Part shown: positions 40,718 to 50,098 of the stretch, in pieces
Position numbering within the stretch: the stretch's first letter is position 1
Layout of the letters: each line of letters opens with the position of its first letter
DNA from: Palsa-506 sp963836355
GTDB taxonomy: Bacteria > Actinomycetota > Actinomycetes > Streptosporangiales > Streptosporangiaceae
Direction: 5' to 3'
Assembly: GCA_963836355.1 (NCBI GenBank)
Contig: CAWIJO010000029.1
Location: forward strand, 1-64,000
Length of the DNA: 64,000 nt
Position numbers and translations under genes: made by a program
Notes under the pieces: generated by a model
What the model was told of the DNA's origin: nothing
Seen by the model: the letters and a program-made list of their open reading frames with translations, nothing else
The model's database searches: none

Positions 40718-41617
40718 TCAGGCGGCCAGCACACTGATCGTGATCAGGACGGCGTCATAGATGAAATGCGCCATGATCGTGCGTGCGAGCCGGCCGTGTT
40801 TCTGGAACGAGCGGGTCAGCAGGTAACCGACCGGGATGGTCAAGAGAAAGCCGAGTCCGTAGTACACGTGATAGCTGGTACGCAGGCTCAGGCTGAGCAG
40901 CAGCGCCCGTCGCGGCGTCCAGCCAAACTGCCCGAGCCTGGTCAGCAGGTAGCCGCTGACCAGCGTTTCCTCGGTAACGGCGGTGATCGCCGAAACGGCC
41001 AGCCCGAAGATGATGTAATACTTCGGCACGTGCCCGGTTTGGACCTGACTGAACAGGCCGCTGTGCCGGGCTATCAGCGCGCTGAACGGTAGCGCGATCA
41101 GCAACGTCACACCGTAGCCGGCGGCCGCGAGGCCGAGCCCCGGCCACAGGTCGCCGCGCCACCCGGACGGGCTCAGCCCGAGTGCTGCCGGTCCCTGCCC
41201 GGTCCGGGTCAGCAGCAACAGCGCGAGCGGCACCACGGCGCCTACGGCGAGATAGCTGAAGATGCCAAGAACGAGATTCTCCACCGGATGCCCGGGCACG
41301 ACCGTCGGGAACCTGTTGATGTCGCTTACCCCGCCCAGATGCGCGGCGAGGACGTCAACGGCGGCGACGATGCCGGGCAGCAGGAACGCTGCCTGGACGA
41401 ACCAGGTCTCCGCCACTAAGCCGCGACGGGACGGACCCGCTATCCGGTCCGGCCCCGACGGGACAGCCGACGACGGGACAGCCGGGGCCCAGTAGACCCA
41501 GTTGTCCGGCGGGGACGGCCAGTCCGGCGGGGGCTGCCAACCATCAGGCGGAACCCATCCGGCCGGCGGGTCGGGCCATCCAGGGGGCGACTGCCAAACC
41601 CAGCCGTGCTCGCTCAT
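40718..41617 (-). CDS. CPBP-family intramembrane protease-like protein
   Basis: A 299-residue protein starting MSEHGWVWQSPPGWPDPP; the start at 41635 adds six residues without support. The first 60 residues are Pro/Trp-rich and cytoplasmic (DGWQPPPDWPSPPDNW). About seven to eight membrane segments follow. The CPBP motifs are ITAVTEETLVSGYLLTRL (paired Glu), the later SYHVYYGLGFLL, and MAHFIYDAVLI. These proteins are related to CAAX proteases and often modify or protect against peptides. No partner gene is adjacent. Confidence 0.82.
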   Translation of the reverse strand: MSEHGWVWQSPPGWPDPPAGWVPPDGWQPPPDWPSPPDNWVYWAPAVPSSAVPSGPDRIAGPSRRGLVAETWFVQAAFLLPGIVAAVDVLAAHLGGVSDINRFPTVVPGHPVENLVLGIFSYLAVGAVVPLALLLLTRTGQGPAALGLSPSGWRGDLWPGLGLAAAGYGVTLLIALPFSALIARHSGLFSQVQTGHVPKYYIIFGLAVSAITAVTEETLVSGYLLTRLGQFGWTPRRALLLSLSLRTSYHVYYGLGFLLTIPVGYLLTRSFQKHGRLARTIMAHFIYDAVLITISVLAA

Positions 41618-41742
41618 CCGCTCATGATCCCGCATGCCCGGGCCCAGCGGTCAGGCCGCAGGCCGGTCCGGTCAGACCGGCGGCCGCTGGTCGGCCCGGC
41701 GGCCGCTGGTCGGCCCGGCATCCGCGACGGGTCAGCCCGCGG

Positions 41743-43110
41743 TCAGGCGTTGGGCAGGAAGCAGATCCCGGAGTGGCCGGACACGCCGCCGCACGTGTCA
41801 CTGCCAGCCTTGTTGGCGTCGAAGTTGTCGCTGGCGATCCACAACCCGCTGCTGGTGACCAGCATGTCGTCGGCACCGAGCCCGCGTGACCTGCTATAGA
41901 GTCCCGCTGTGCCGCTGGAGTTGACCAGCAGTTTCCCGGTGCCCGGCGCAAATCCGGCCATGCCGGGAGCGGGGATCGCGCCAGTACCAGCGAAATTGCA
42001 ACCGTTCGAGTTGCTTGCCCACCGCTCGTGGCCGCCGACGTAGACGGTGCTGGAATCCGCCGCGGTAGAGAACAGCGAGTCACAGCCGGTGTAGTTGACC
42101 CACTTGTGACGGACCTTCCGGTTAGCCGACGAGAACGCCGAGGCGGCGTCGCACAGCCCGGTCCTGGGATCGGTCTTGTGCGTTCCGACGGGCCTGAGGC
42201 CATTCGCGGCGACATAGATCGTGCGGCCGTCCGGCGACCAGGACGCCGCCTGCGCGTAGAACGGCTCGCTGGCGGCGCAGGCATGGTTGAACTCGGTCGA
42301 CCGCCACTTGGTTACCCGCGCCTGCTTACTGCCCAGGCTGAGCATGAAGATCTGCTCCCGGTGGGTGCCGTGCACCCGGGTGAAGTCGCCTTCCGCCAGC
42401 AGCCGCCGGCCGGTCGGGTTGAGCTGCTGGTTGTAGATCCGGGTCCGGTTGCCGACCACGCCAGGGAAGCTGTAGTGGCCCGAGATGGCCAGCCTGAGGT
42501 AGCGGTCGTCGCGGCCGGTCCTGGAGTTCAGGCTCGCGTAGAAGTTCCGCCCTGAGCCGTTGATGGACTTGAAGAATCCGCCGGTCAGCACGTGCCACCC
42601 GTGCACTACTACCGTCTCGACGGTCCTGTCCGCGCGGCGGGCGAACCGCTTCCGCACCGCGCCGGTCGAAGTGTTGACCTTCACGATGTTCCTGGCCCTG
42701 GTCCCGTGCACGCGGGTGAACGAACCACCCAGGTAAGCGCTGGAGCAGTTGCGGCCCTTGAACGCGATGGAATTGACCTCACCGTTTACGCCCGGCCGCC
42801 ACCTGGTCACCGTGTACGGCGCGGTCGCCTTGAAGCTGAACGCGTTGCGCCGGGAGATGACCTTGCCGCCCTGGCTGATCTTGGTGAAACTGCCGACGGC
42901 GTACATCCTGCTGCCGCACTGCACGAGCTGCCTGACCTGCTCCGTCTTCCCGTTCGGGGAGAGCTGCGGCGTCCCGCTGGCCGGCCTGGGGGACACCGAC
43001 TTGTGCTGGGCGGCGGTGGCCGGGCCAGCCGCGCCTGCGAAGGTGACCGCGAGCGTGCCCGCGGCAAGGCCGATCAGCGTCCTGGCGACCTGACCACGAT
43101 TACAAAACAT
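41743..43110 (-). CDS. Secreted beta-propeller-like protein
   Basis: A 455-residue exported protein. I chose MFCNRGQVARTLIGLAAG at 43110, which has GGGAG upstream and gives a clean signal peptide ending near AGPATAAQH. The mature part shows repeated blade-like units (YAVGSFTKISQGGKVISRRN, YLGGSFTRVHGTRARNIVKV, LLAEGDFTRVHGTHREQIFM, VYVGGHERWASNSNGCN), so a propeller fold is likely. Four or more Cys residues suggest disulfides. The extracellular role is unknown. Confidence 0.78.
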   Translation of the reverse strand: MFCNRGQVARTLIGLAAGTLAVTFAGAAGPATAAQHKSVSPRPASGTPQLSPNGKTEQVRQLVQCGSRMYAVGSFTKISQGGKVISRRNAFSFKATAPYTVTRWRPGVNGEVNSIAFKGRNCSSAYLGGSFTRVHGTRARNIVKVNTSTGAVRKRFARRADRTVETVVVHGWHVLTGGFFKSINGSGRNFYASLNSRTGRDDRYLRLAISGHYSFPGVVGNRTRIYNQQLNPTGRRLLAEGDFTRVHGTHREQIFMLSLGSKQARVTKWRSTEFNHACAASEPFYAQAASWSPDGRTIYVAANGLRPVGTHKTDPRTGLCDAASAFSSANRKVRHKWVNYTGCDSLFSTAADSSTVYVGGHERWASNSNGCNFAGTGAIPAPGMAGFAPGTGKLLVNSSGTAGLYSRSRGLGADDMLVTSSGLWIASDNFDANKAGSDTCGGVSGHSGICFLPNA

Positions 43111-43337
43111 GCCACTCCCACCCAAACCATCCATTGCTGTCTATTGCGTAACGCCGAGTGTAGGGCCGCCGCGCATGCCATATGGCCAACGAGCGAGAGT
43201 TTGCCACTCTGAGACATATGCACGTTAAGGCATTGAAGCCCAGCCTGTTAGCTCCCGCAGGGAGGATCGCAGCGCGCGCTTGGAGTTGGCTATGCGGGTG
43301 CTCGGCTGGCTGTGCGGGTGCTGTGCTCCGCATGTGA

Positions 43338-44105
43338 GTGTGCTTGGCTGGCCAGGTGAAGCAAACGGCGCTTGCGGACCGCGTCCGGCGCGGGGATACG
43401 GTATTCGGCGCCTGGTCGGTGCTGCCGGGCGCGGTCAGCGCCCGGGCCGTGGCGGCGGTCGGTCTCGATTACGTGGCCATCGACCTGCAGCACGGTGCCG
43501 CGACCGAGCATGACCTGCCAGGGATGACGGCAGCCATCGGCCTCGCGGGGGTGACGCCCCTGGCCAGGGTCAGGCACGCTCATCCGGCCGACCTCGGGCG
43601 CGCGCTTGACCTTGGCTGCCATGGCGTGATCGTCCCCAACGTGAATTCGGCCGAGCAGGCCGCGGCCGTCGCCGGGGCATGCCGCTACCCGCCGGATGGC
43701 TATCGGTCGGCGGGCGGCGTGCTGTCCGGGCCAGCGCGGCCGCTGTGCATCGTCATGGTGGAGTCGGCGAACGCCCTGTCCGAGGTCGAGGACACGCTGG
43801 CGGTGGACGGGGTGGACGGGATCTATGTCGGGCCCAGGGACTTGTCGCTCTCGCTGGGCTGCGCGCTCGATCCCGCCGACCCGGTGCTGCGCCCGGCGCT
43901 TGAGCGCATCTGGGCTGCCTGCGCTGCGGCCGGCAAGCCGGCCGGGGTGCATGCGTCGGACGGCGGCACGGCGCGGCTGTACCTGGACAGCGGCTGCCGG
44001 ATCATCACCGTCGCGGTGGACGCGGTGGCGGTAGGGCGTGGCGTCAGCCGGGAACTCGGCGCTGCCCGGAGCACGGCGGCACTCCGGCCCGCCACCGGCC
44101 GGTGA
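43338..44105 (+). CDS. HpcH/HpaI-family class II aldolase
   Basis: A 255-residue aldolase of the 2-keto-3-deoxy acid type, which cleaves hydroxy-keto acids to pyruvate and an aldehyde using a divalent metal. Family signatures are YVAIDLQHGAATEHDL, MVESANALSEVEDTL (metal-binding Glu) and GIYVGPRDLSLSLG (metal-binding Asp). GTG 43338 is the listed start; GTG 43356 (VKQTALADRVRRGD) is also possible. It stands alone between a secreted protein and the L,D-transpeptidase. Substrate unknown. Confidence 0.88.
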   Translation: MCLAGQVKQTALADRVRRGDTVFGAWSVLPGAVSARAVAAVGLDYVAIDLQHGAATEHDLPGMTAAIGLAGVTPLARVRHAHPADLGRALDLGCHGVIVPNVNSAEQAAAVAGACRYPPDGYRSAGGVLSGPARPLCIVMVESANALSEVEDTLAVDGVDGIYVGPRDLSLSLGCALDPADPVLRPALERIWAACAAAGKPAGVHASDGGTARLYLDSGCRIITVAVDAVAVGRGVSRELGAARSTAALRPATGR

Positions 44106-44157
44106 CCGGCCGCCCGCTGCTGGCCGCGGGCGGCCCGGTGATCGGGGGACTCGGTGA

Positions 44158-45486
44158 TCAGGCGGCGGCCCAGTTGCCGGGCGGTGGCGCGCCAAGCGGT
44201 GACGGCGGATCCGCGGCCGGCAGCGTCGACGGACTGACGAACGTGCTGCCGTCCGGCCCGGCCTGCACCGCCTTGTGCAGCGCGCTGCCCTTCAGGTACC
44301 GGTGCCAGGACAGGAACCACTCGGTCCAGCCATTGTCCCACTGGCCTGCCCGTGGGCTGCCGGTGATGGTCACCGGGTCGCCGGGCAGCTCCATCTTGTA
44401 GTACATCTCCGCATCGGCGGGCGCCATGTTCACGCAGCCGTGGCTGACGTTGGTGAAACCCTGCTGGCCGACCGACCAGAATGCGTCATGCAGGTAGTCG
44501 CCGGACCAGGTGAACCGGACCGACCAGGGCACCTGGATCCGGTAGCCCGGGCCCTTCATCAGCACCGGGTTCCCCTTCTCGATCGTCAGGTAGGTGCCGT
44601 TCGGCGTGCTGTCGCCTGGCTTGCCGGTGCTGATCGGCCACTTCCGGAACAGCTTTCCAGCCCGGTAGAGCTTCATGTGGTGCGAGGCGGTGCTGGCCAC
44701 CACGATCAGCGACCTGCCAATGCTGAACGACTGCGTGAGGGTATGCGTGCCGTAGATACCCGGCGCGCCCTCGACGCCGTCCAGGTGCCCGGTGAAGCTG
44801 ACCCTGGTATGGGCCGGCCAGTAACCGCGCGGCCGGAAGTTCAGGGCCTGATCGCCATCCCAGTACCAGGCGCCGGTCACCGGTTTAGAAGTCTTGATCT
44901 GCAGCGCTCTTTCCACCGCCGCCTTGTTGGTGATCGGCTGGCTGAAGGTGAGCATGATCGGCATGCCGACGCCGTAGGTCTGGTGGTAGCCCTCGAAGAT
45001 CATCGTCCGGAAGCTCTGCGCCGGGCTGATCGTGCGGAACGAGCTCGTCTGCTTTACGGCCTGGCCAGCGGTGCTGACCGCGTTGACCGTGACGGTGTAA
45101 TGCGCCGAGGTGGCCAGCGCCCAGGTGCTGTGCCAGCGGGTCTTGGCAGCGTTCAGGGCACCGGGCACCGAGGCGCTCGCCGCGCCGCTCAGGCCGGCGC
45201 CTGCCGGGGCGCTGGCATAACGCACGGTTACCGCAGTGATCTTGCCGCCGGACGCGGTTACCGTGATGCCCCGGCCGGTGCCGGCCTGCCTGGCGCCGTT
45301 GGCCGGGGTGATGTCCAGCCGCATGTCGGCGGCAGACGGTGACGTGGTGGCCGCTGAGCCTGAACCGGTGCCTGCGGCCGACCCGGAGCCGCCCTGGCAT
45401 CCGGCGATGAGCAGGCACAACGCGCCGCCGACTGCCGCGGCGGCTAGGCCGCCTCGGCGCCGGCGCGATTCGCTGCCGTCCCGCAC
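44158..45486 (-). CDS. L,D-transpeptidase lipoprotein
   Basis: A 442-residue lipoprotein that makes 3-3 cross-links in peptidoglycan. GTG 45486 (VRDGSESRRRRGG) is preferred: GGGAGG precedes it and it gives a lipoprotein signal ending in LLIAGC. Two Ig-like domains follow (LDITPANGARQAG, then ITNKAAVERALQIKTSKPVT). The YkuD catalytic domain has STGKPGDSTPNGTYLTIEKG and the active-site SHGCVNMAPADA. A C-terminal extension contains WTEWFLSWHRYLKG. It lies downstream of two lipoprotein acyltransferase genes on the same strand. Confidence 0.93.
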   Translation of the reverse strand: MRDGSESRRRRGGLAAAAVGGALCLLIAGCQGGSGSAAGTGSGSAATTSPSAADMRLDITPANGARQAGTGRGITVTASGGKITAVTVRYASAPAGAGLSGAASASVPGALNAAKTRWHSTWALATSAHYTVTVNAVSTAGQAVKQTSSFRTISPAQSFRTMIFEGYHQTYGVGMPIMLTFSQPITNKAAVERALQIKTSKPVTGAWYWDGDQALNFRPRGYWPAHTRVSFTGHLDGVEGAPGIYGTHTLTQSFSIGRSLIVVASTASHHMKLYRAGKLFRKWPISTGKPGDSTPNGTYLTIEKGNPVLMKGPGYRIQVPWSVRFTWSGDYLHDAFWSVGQQGFTNVSHGCVNMAPADAEMYYKMELPGDPVTITGSPRAGQWDNGWTEWFLSWHRYLKGSALHKAVQAGPDGSTFVSPSTLPAADPPSPLGAPPPGNWAAA

Positions 45487-45613
45487 CTGACCTCCCGCTG
45501 CTGATTGGCTGTTACCCGCCAGGGGCACTGCCGAACGGCCGCGCATGCGACCTATCGATTCAGGCGACCGGCTGCGCGCGCCCCTGCCGGTGTGCGCAGG
45601 TGAACGGCTGCGT

Positions 45614-47284
45614 TCACGGCGGCCGGTCGGTCCCGTCTGCCGGGCCAGCCGACTGCGCCCTGGACGCGTTCGCGGAGGAACCGGTCGTAACCTTGACGGA
45701 CGAACCATGCCGACGGTTGCGTTCCAACAGTATCCGGGCTGGGCGATGCGCACGAACCAGCCGATGTCGTATCCGGTCCGCCCGGATCAGGGCGATGGCG
45801 GCGGCCAGCGCCGCGATCCCTGTTGCCGTCCACGGAACGTAGTCACCGAACCGGTCGTAGACAGTGCGGCCGGCCGCCGCGGATGCCCGGAGGCGGACCA
45901 GAATTAGTCCGTGCTTGCCGGGCCCGGCCCAGGCGAGCAGCCGGCCCCGGGCATCGAAGGCGGCTGAGTCGCCGGTCAGCGCGGCCTGCACGACGGGCCG
46001 CCCGGTCTCGGCGGCCCGCAGCGCACCGAGGGCGGCGTGTTGCGCCAGCACCCACTCCCAGCTGGCCTGCCAGGTGGAGTCCGAGGTCTGATAGACGATC
46101 ACCTGGGCGCCCTGAGCAGCTTCGACTCTGGACATGTCGGGAAACGCGGACTCGAAGCAGATCAGTACCCCGATGGTGAGCGGCCTGCCGCCGGGCGAGG
46201 TTACCCGCATCACGCGTGCTCCGGTGCCCGGGATCATGTTCTGCGGCGCAGCCTTGCTGATCCTGGCGAGCCAGCCGAACTGCTGCCGGAACGGGATGTA
46301 CTCGCCGAACGGCACGAGGCGTGTCTTGACGTACCTGCCGTCGATGCCGTTGCTGCCGACCAGCACGGCGACTTTCGACTTCGCCCCATCGGGTGCTATC
46401 GAGTCCTGGTTGACAAGTAGCTGTGCGCCGTCGGCCGCCGAGAGCCTTTCCAGCCGGCCCGCCAGCGCGGCGTCCGTGTCCAGGTCGGAGCCCACACTGC
46501 TCTCTCCCCAGACAATCAGGTCGGCATGATTCTGGCGCAGCCCGGCGGACAGCCGCTGGCTGGCGTTCACCCGGATCCTTGGGTTGTGCACCACACCGGG
46601 CTGCACCATGGCGATCGTGACGGTCCGGCTAGCCGACGGCGGCGTGGTGCGCGCGAAGGCGGCTGGCCCGGCCGCGACTGCGGCAGCAACGGCGACCGCG
46701 CCGACCAGCCTGACCTGCCCGCGGCCGTCCGTAATGAGGACCACCAGGCCCGTGTTGGCGGCAACCAGGGCAAAGCTGACCAGCCAGACGCCGCCGACGG
46801 CGGCCAGCGCCAGCACCGTTGGATGCTGCCACTGGCTCGCGCCGAAGACTGCCCACGGGCCGCCGAAGCCCTGCCAGGACCGGATCCATTCGCCGAGCAC
46901 CCAGCAGCTGGGCAGGACAACCAGCGCTGCCAGGCTGCGGCGCGCGGTGACCGGCGGCCGCAGCAGGGCCCAGCAGGCCACCCCAACGCCGGCCCAAAGC
47001 GCGCCGAGGACGGCCACTACCAGCAGCAGCCCGGGGCCCAGGTTCGGGATAAGCCAAGTGAGTGCGGTGAGCAGGTACCCGGCGCCGAACCACCAGGCTG
47101 CTACCGCGGCCTGGCTGGCCGACGCCGAGGCGCGGATCAGCAGCAGCCCGGGCACCAGGCCGAACCATGCGATCAACTCAAGGTTGGGTGCCGGGAATGC
47201 GAGCACGGGCAGCGCGCCGGCCAGCAGCAGGACCGCGTACCGGGCGGGCCGGGGGAGGGCGCGCCAGCGTGCCATAGCCTCCAT
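45614..47284 (-). CDS. lnt: Apolipoprotein N-acyltransferase, copy 1
   Basis: A 556-residue inner-membrane enzyme that adds a third acyl chain to lipoproteins. The first 200 residues hold about seven membrane spans (YAVLLLAGALPVLAFPAP and others). The nitrilase-like domain carries the Glu-Lys-Cys triad in IVWGESSVGSD, YVKTRLVPFGEYIPF and GVLICFESAFPD. A final membrane span and a Ser/Arg-rich tail follow. Length is normal. It sits between a paralogue and a lipoprotein gene. Confidence 0.92.
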   Translation of the reverse strand: MEAMARWRALPRPARYAVLLLAGALPVLAFPAPNLELIAWFGLVPGLLLIRASASASQAAVAAWWFGAGYLLTALTWLIPNLGPGLLLVVAVLGALWAGVGVACWALLRPPVTARRSLAALVVLPSCWVLGEWIRSWQGFGGPWAVFGASQWQHPTVLALAAVGGVWLVSFALVAANTGLVVLITDGRGQVRLVGAVAVAAAVAAGPAAFARTTPPSASRTVTIAMVQPGVVHNPRIRVNASQRLSAGLRQNHADLIVWGESSVGSDLDTDAALAGRLERLSAADGAQLLVNQDSIAPDGAKSKVAVLVGSNGIDGRYVKTRLVPFGEYIPFRQQFGWLARISKAAPQNMIPGTGARVMRVTSPGGRPLTIGVLICFESAFPDMSRVEAAQGAQVIVYQTSDSTWQASWEWVLAQHAALGALRAAETGRPVVQAALTGDSAAFDARGRLLAWAGPGKHGLILVRLRASAAAGRTVYDRFGDYVPWTATGIAALAAAIALIRADRIRHRLVRAHRPARILLERNRRHGSSVKVTTGSSANASRAQSAGPADGTDRPP

Positions 47285-47320
47285 TGTGCGTCCGCCCTGC
47301 CGTCAACCGGGGCATCAGGT

Positions 47321-49000
47321 TCAGCCGGCGGTCGGCCGGGCGCCGCGTCGTGTTCGTGCTCGCCGGACGAGTGCATCGGTCAGCGTCCAGGCCAGTGCGG
47401 CAAGCACGAGCAAAGTGATCACGTACTCGGGCCAGCTGCCGACCCGGTCCGCGAGCGTGCGGCCGCTCCGCAGCGGGACTCGCGCCATCAGGACCGCGCG
47501 CTGCCAGATCCCGCTGTGCACGGCGACCGTGCCGTCCGGCTCGATGATGGCGCTTTCTCCCGTGGTCGACGCATACACCACCGAGCGGTCACTCTCGACG
47601 GCGCGGATCCGGGCCATCGCGATCTGCTGCTGTGACTCGCCCGGCTGGCCGTCCAGCTCGAAGTCCGCGTCGTTCGACTGCACCGCGAGCAGGTTGGCCC
47701 CGGCGCTGACCTCCGAGGCGACCAAGCTGTCGAACCCGGCTTCGTAGCAGATCACGTCGCCGAGCCTGATCTTGCCGAGCCCGAACACCACCGCGCGGTG
47801 GCCGGGCGTGAAATTGACCGGCTGCAGCGCGGTCAGCGACGTCACCTGCGAGAGCAGGCCGCGGAACGGGATGTACTCGCCGAACGGCACGAGCTGGCGC
47901 TTGACATAGGTGGCGACCGGGCCGCGGTGCGGCTGCCAGAGCTGCCCGACGTTGCGCTGCGGGTTTTGCAGCACGGCGCCAACCAGGACCGGCCTGTTGA
48001 TCGCATCGACAGCGCCCTGGATCGTGGCATAGGCGGACGGGTTAAGGCCGGGATCCAGGTCAGTGGAGTTCTCCGGCCAGATCACCACGTCCGGGGCCGT
48101 CCGTGAGCGCGCCCGGACCTGGGCGGCCAGCGCCTCCGTCGCGGCGGCGTGATTCTGGGTCACCGTGGCGGCGCGCAGCAGGTCTGGCAGGTTCCGCGAA
48201 TGCGGGACATTGCCCTGGATCGCGGCGACCGTGGCGGTCGGACCGCCGGGAGTGGCCTGGTCCACCGGGAGCAGCCGGCCGCCGAGCGCGAGGCCGGCGG
48301 CGGCGGCGAAGGCCAGGGCCGGCCAGGCCCGGCGCCGGGCCGGCCGCGGCTGGGCCGGCCCGCGGGCTGCTGCCGTCCCGCGGCCTGGCGCGAGCAGCAG
48401 CCAGGCCAGGCAGGCGCCCGTCAGGGCCACCACGAAGGTGAGCAGCGGCGCGCCGCCGATTGCCGACCACCGAGCCGTGGGAGCACCGGCCTGGCTCATG
48501 GCGAGCCTGCCCCATGGAAACGCATAGGGCCACCTGGCGCGCACCGCCTCCGCCGCCACCCACCAGCCCGCCACCGCGAGCGGCCAGGCCCGCAGCCGCA
48601 GCAGCAGGCGCTGGCCTACGGCGAGCACCGCGAAGATCAGCGCCTGCACGACCGCGAGGGCGGCCCACGCGTACCAGGCGACGTTGACCAGCCAGGACAG
48701 CAGCGGACAGAAAAATGCCAGGCCGAACGCCAGGCCAACCAGCAGTGACCCGCGCAGGCTACGCCGCCATAGTGCCACGGCGAGCAAGGCCGGACCCGCC
48801 GCGGCCAGCGGCCAGGCGCCGACGGGCGGGAATGCCGCCGCGAGCGCGGCACCGCCGCCGAGCGCGGCGAGCAGCGCCAGCCGCGCTGGCAGCCGGAAGC
48901 CCGCCGGGACCGGGCCGGCTGGCGGCGCAGGCGTCCGGGCAGGCTGCGGCGCGGGACGGGCCATGCTCTCGGGCACCTCGTCACTGGCTCCGGTGAGCAT
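47321..49000 (-). CDS. lnt: Apolipoprotein N-acyltransferase, copy 2
   Basis: A 559-residue paralogue of the neighbouring Lnt. ATG 49000 (MLTGASDEVPESMARP) has GGAGG upstream; the frame to 49078 is rejected. A Pro-rich cytoplasmic lead precedes six to seven membrane spans. The catalytic Glu-Lys-Cys are in DVVIWPENSTDLD, YVKRQLVPFGEYIPFRG and GDVICYEAGFD. The two Lnts share little outside the motifs, so they may act on different lipoproteins. Two-Lnt arrangements are known in actinomycetes. Confidence 0.92.
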   Translation of the reverse strand: MLTGASDEVPESMARPAPQPARTPAPPAGPVPAGFRLPARLALLAALGGGAALAAAFPPVGAWPLAAAGPALLAVALWRRSLRGSLLVGLAFGLAFFCPLLSWLVNVAWYAWAALAVVQALIFAVLAVGQRLLLRLRAWPLAVAGWWVAAEAVRARWPYAFPWGRLAMSQAGAPTARWSAIGGAPLLTFVVALTGACLAWLLLAPGRGTAAARGPAQPRPARRRAWPALAFAAAAGLALGGRLLPVDQATPGGPTATVAAIQGNVPHSRNLPDLLRAATVTQNHAAATEALAAQVRARSRTAPDVVIWPENSTDLDPGLNPSAYATIQGAVDAINRPVLVGAVLQNPQRNVGQLWQPHRGPVATYVKRQLVPFGEYIPFRGLLSQVTSLTALQPVNFTPGHRAVVFGLGKIRLGDVICYEAGFDSLVASEVSAGANLLAVQSNDADFELDGQPGESQQQIAMARIRAVESDRSVVYASTTGESAIIEPDGTVAVHSGIWQRAVLMARVPLRSGRTLADRVGSWPEYVITLLVLAALAWTLTDALVRRARTRRGARPTAG

Positions 49001-49219
49001 CACCGACCTCCTGCGGCCCGTTTTAGCATCTATGACTGCTGCGAGCGTATCCGGAACTCCCGGGCCGCATTTCGCCACCAGCTACGTGCGAAACCCTTTG
49101 TGCAAAGCGACTTTTGCATTTCGCCTGATGACGGTGATCGAGCGTGATACCGTCACTACGGTTTGTTCTTAGTCCAATAGGCGAGTCCGCCCCTCTGGCC
49201 CGCCCGCGAGGTCCCCGTC

Positions 49220-49882
49220 GTGATCAAGATTCGCTATTCAGACCTGCCGGGCGGGCTACATGTGCGCGTCGGTGTCCATGGCAGGAATACGATCCTGTAC
49301 TTACTGCCGGGGCTGACCGCCGCGCAGCGGAAAGCCGCCATCCGGCGGGCCAGGAGCGCGGCCCGGGTGGGCCATGGGCCGGGGCTGCCCGCGCCTGGCG
49401 TGGCCCGCGCGCTCGCGGCAGACCGGATCAGGACCACCGTCCGGAACGGGTTCGCCGCGATCCGCATGCACCCGGCGGTCTTCTTGCCGCCGCTGATCAT
49501 CATCGTGGCCGTGGCCGCCGCCTATCTGCTGCTGGTCTCCGTCTCGGTCCGGTTCAACGCCGGGGATGCCTCCGAGCGCAGTGTCCGGGTCGGCATCAGC
49601 CGCAGCAGCCCCGTGCCGCGGCCGAGCGGAAGCAACGGTCCGGGTGGCCCGCCACCGCCGGGCGGCGTGGCGCCCGGCGGCCGGCACCCGCCAGCTCCGA
49701 CAGATCATCCGGGCGCTGCCTGGCCGCGCCCGGCTTCCGCGCGCCCGGCTTCCGCGCGCCCGGCTTCCGCGCGCCCGGCTTCCGCGCGCCCGGCTTCCGC
49801 GCGCCCGGCCAGGTCGGCGCCATCACCGTCACGATCATCGCCAGGGATGTCGCCGCCCGGGGCGCGTCCGGCGGAATATTAG
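49220..49882 (+). CDS. Membrane protein with a Pro/Ala tandem-repeat tail
   Basis: A 220-residue protein. Residues 1-65 form a small basic domain (MIKIRYSDLPGGLHVRVGVH, then LTAAQRKAAIRRARSAARVG). One membrane span follows (FLPPLIIIVAVAAAYLLLVS). The outer part is low-complexity: Gly/Pro, then five RPASA units from 15-bp repeats. The family is unknown. The repeat tail may differ between strains, and the exact C-terminus depends on repeat number since each unit is 15 bp and keeps frame. Confidence 0.65.
   Translation: MIKIRYSDLPGGLHVRVGVHGRNTILYLLPGLTAAQRKAAIRRARSAARVGHGPGLPAPGVARALAADRIRTTVRNGFAAIRMHPAVFLPPLIIIVAVAAAYLLLVSVSVRFNAGDASERSVRVGISRSSPVPRPSGSNGPGGPPPPGGVAPGGRHPPAPTDHPGAAWPRPASARPASARPASARPASARPASARPARSAPSPSRSSPGMSPPGARPAEY
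49731..49805 (+). repeat. Five tandem 15-bp repeats
   Basis: CGGCTTCCGCGCGCC occurs five times without a mismatch at 49731-49805. In the coding frame each unit gives five residues (R-P-A-S-A), so copy-number change would not shift the frame. Confidence 0.95.
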
Positions 49883-50098
49883 GCGTCTCACGGTGGTCAC
49901 TGTGTGGTGACGTAGCCGGCCTGCTGCGGCGACATGCGGTTGCCGGGTGGCAGGTCCGGGACCGGTCCCGGACCGCACCGGCCTGCCGCTGCCAGCCTGG
50001 GCAGCGCGGCGCGGCTCGGCGCAAGAGCGTTCAAGACAGCCGGGCGAGCGGTGCGCCAGCCTGGCAGCAGGCAGCACGCCGACCGGAAGGAGAGGCAA

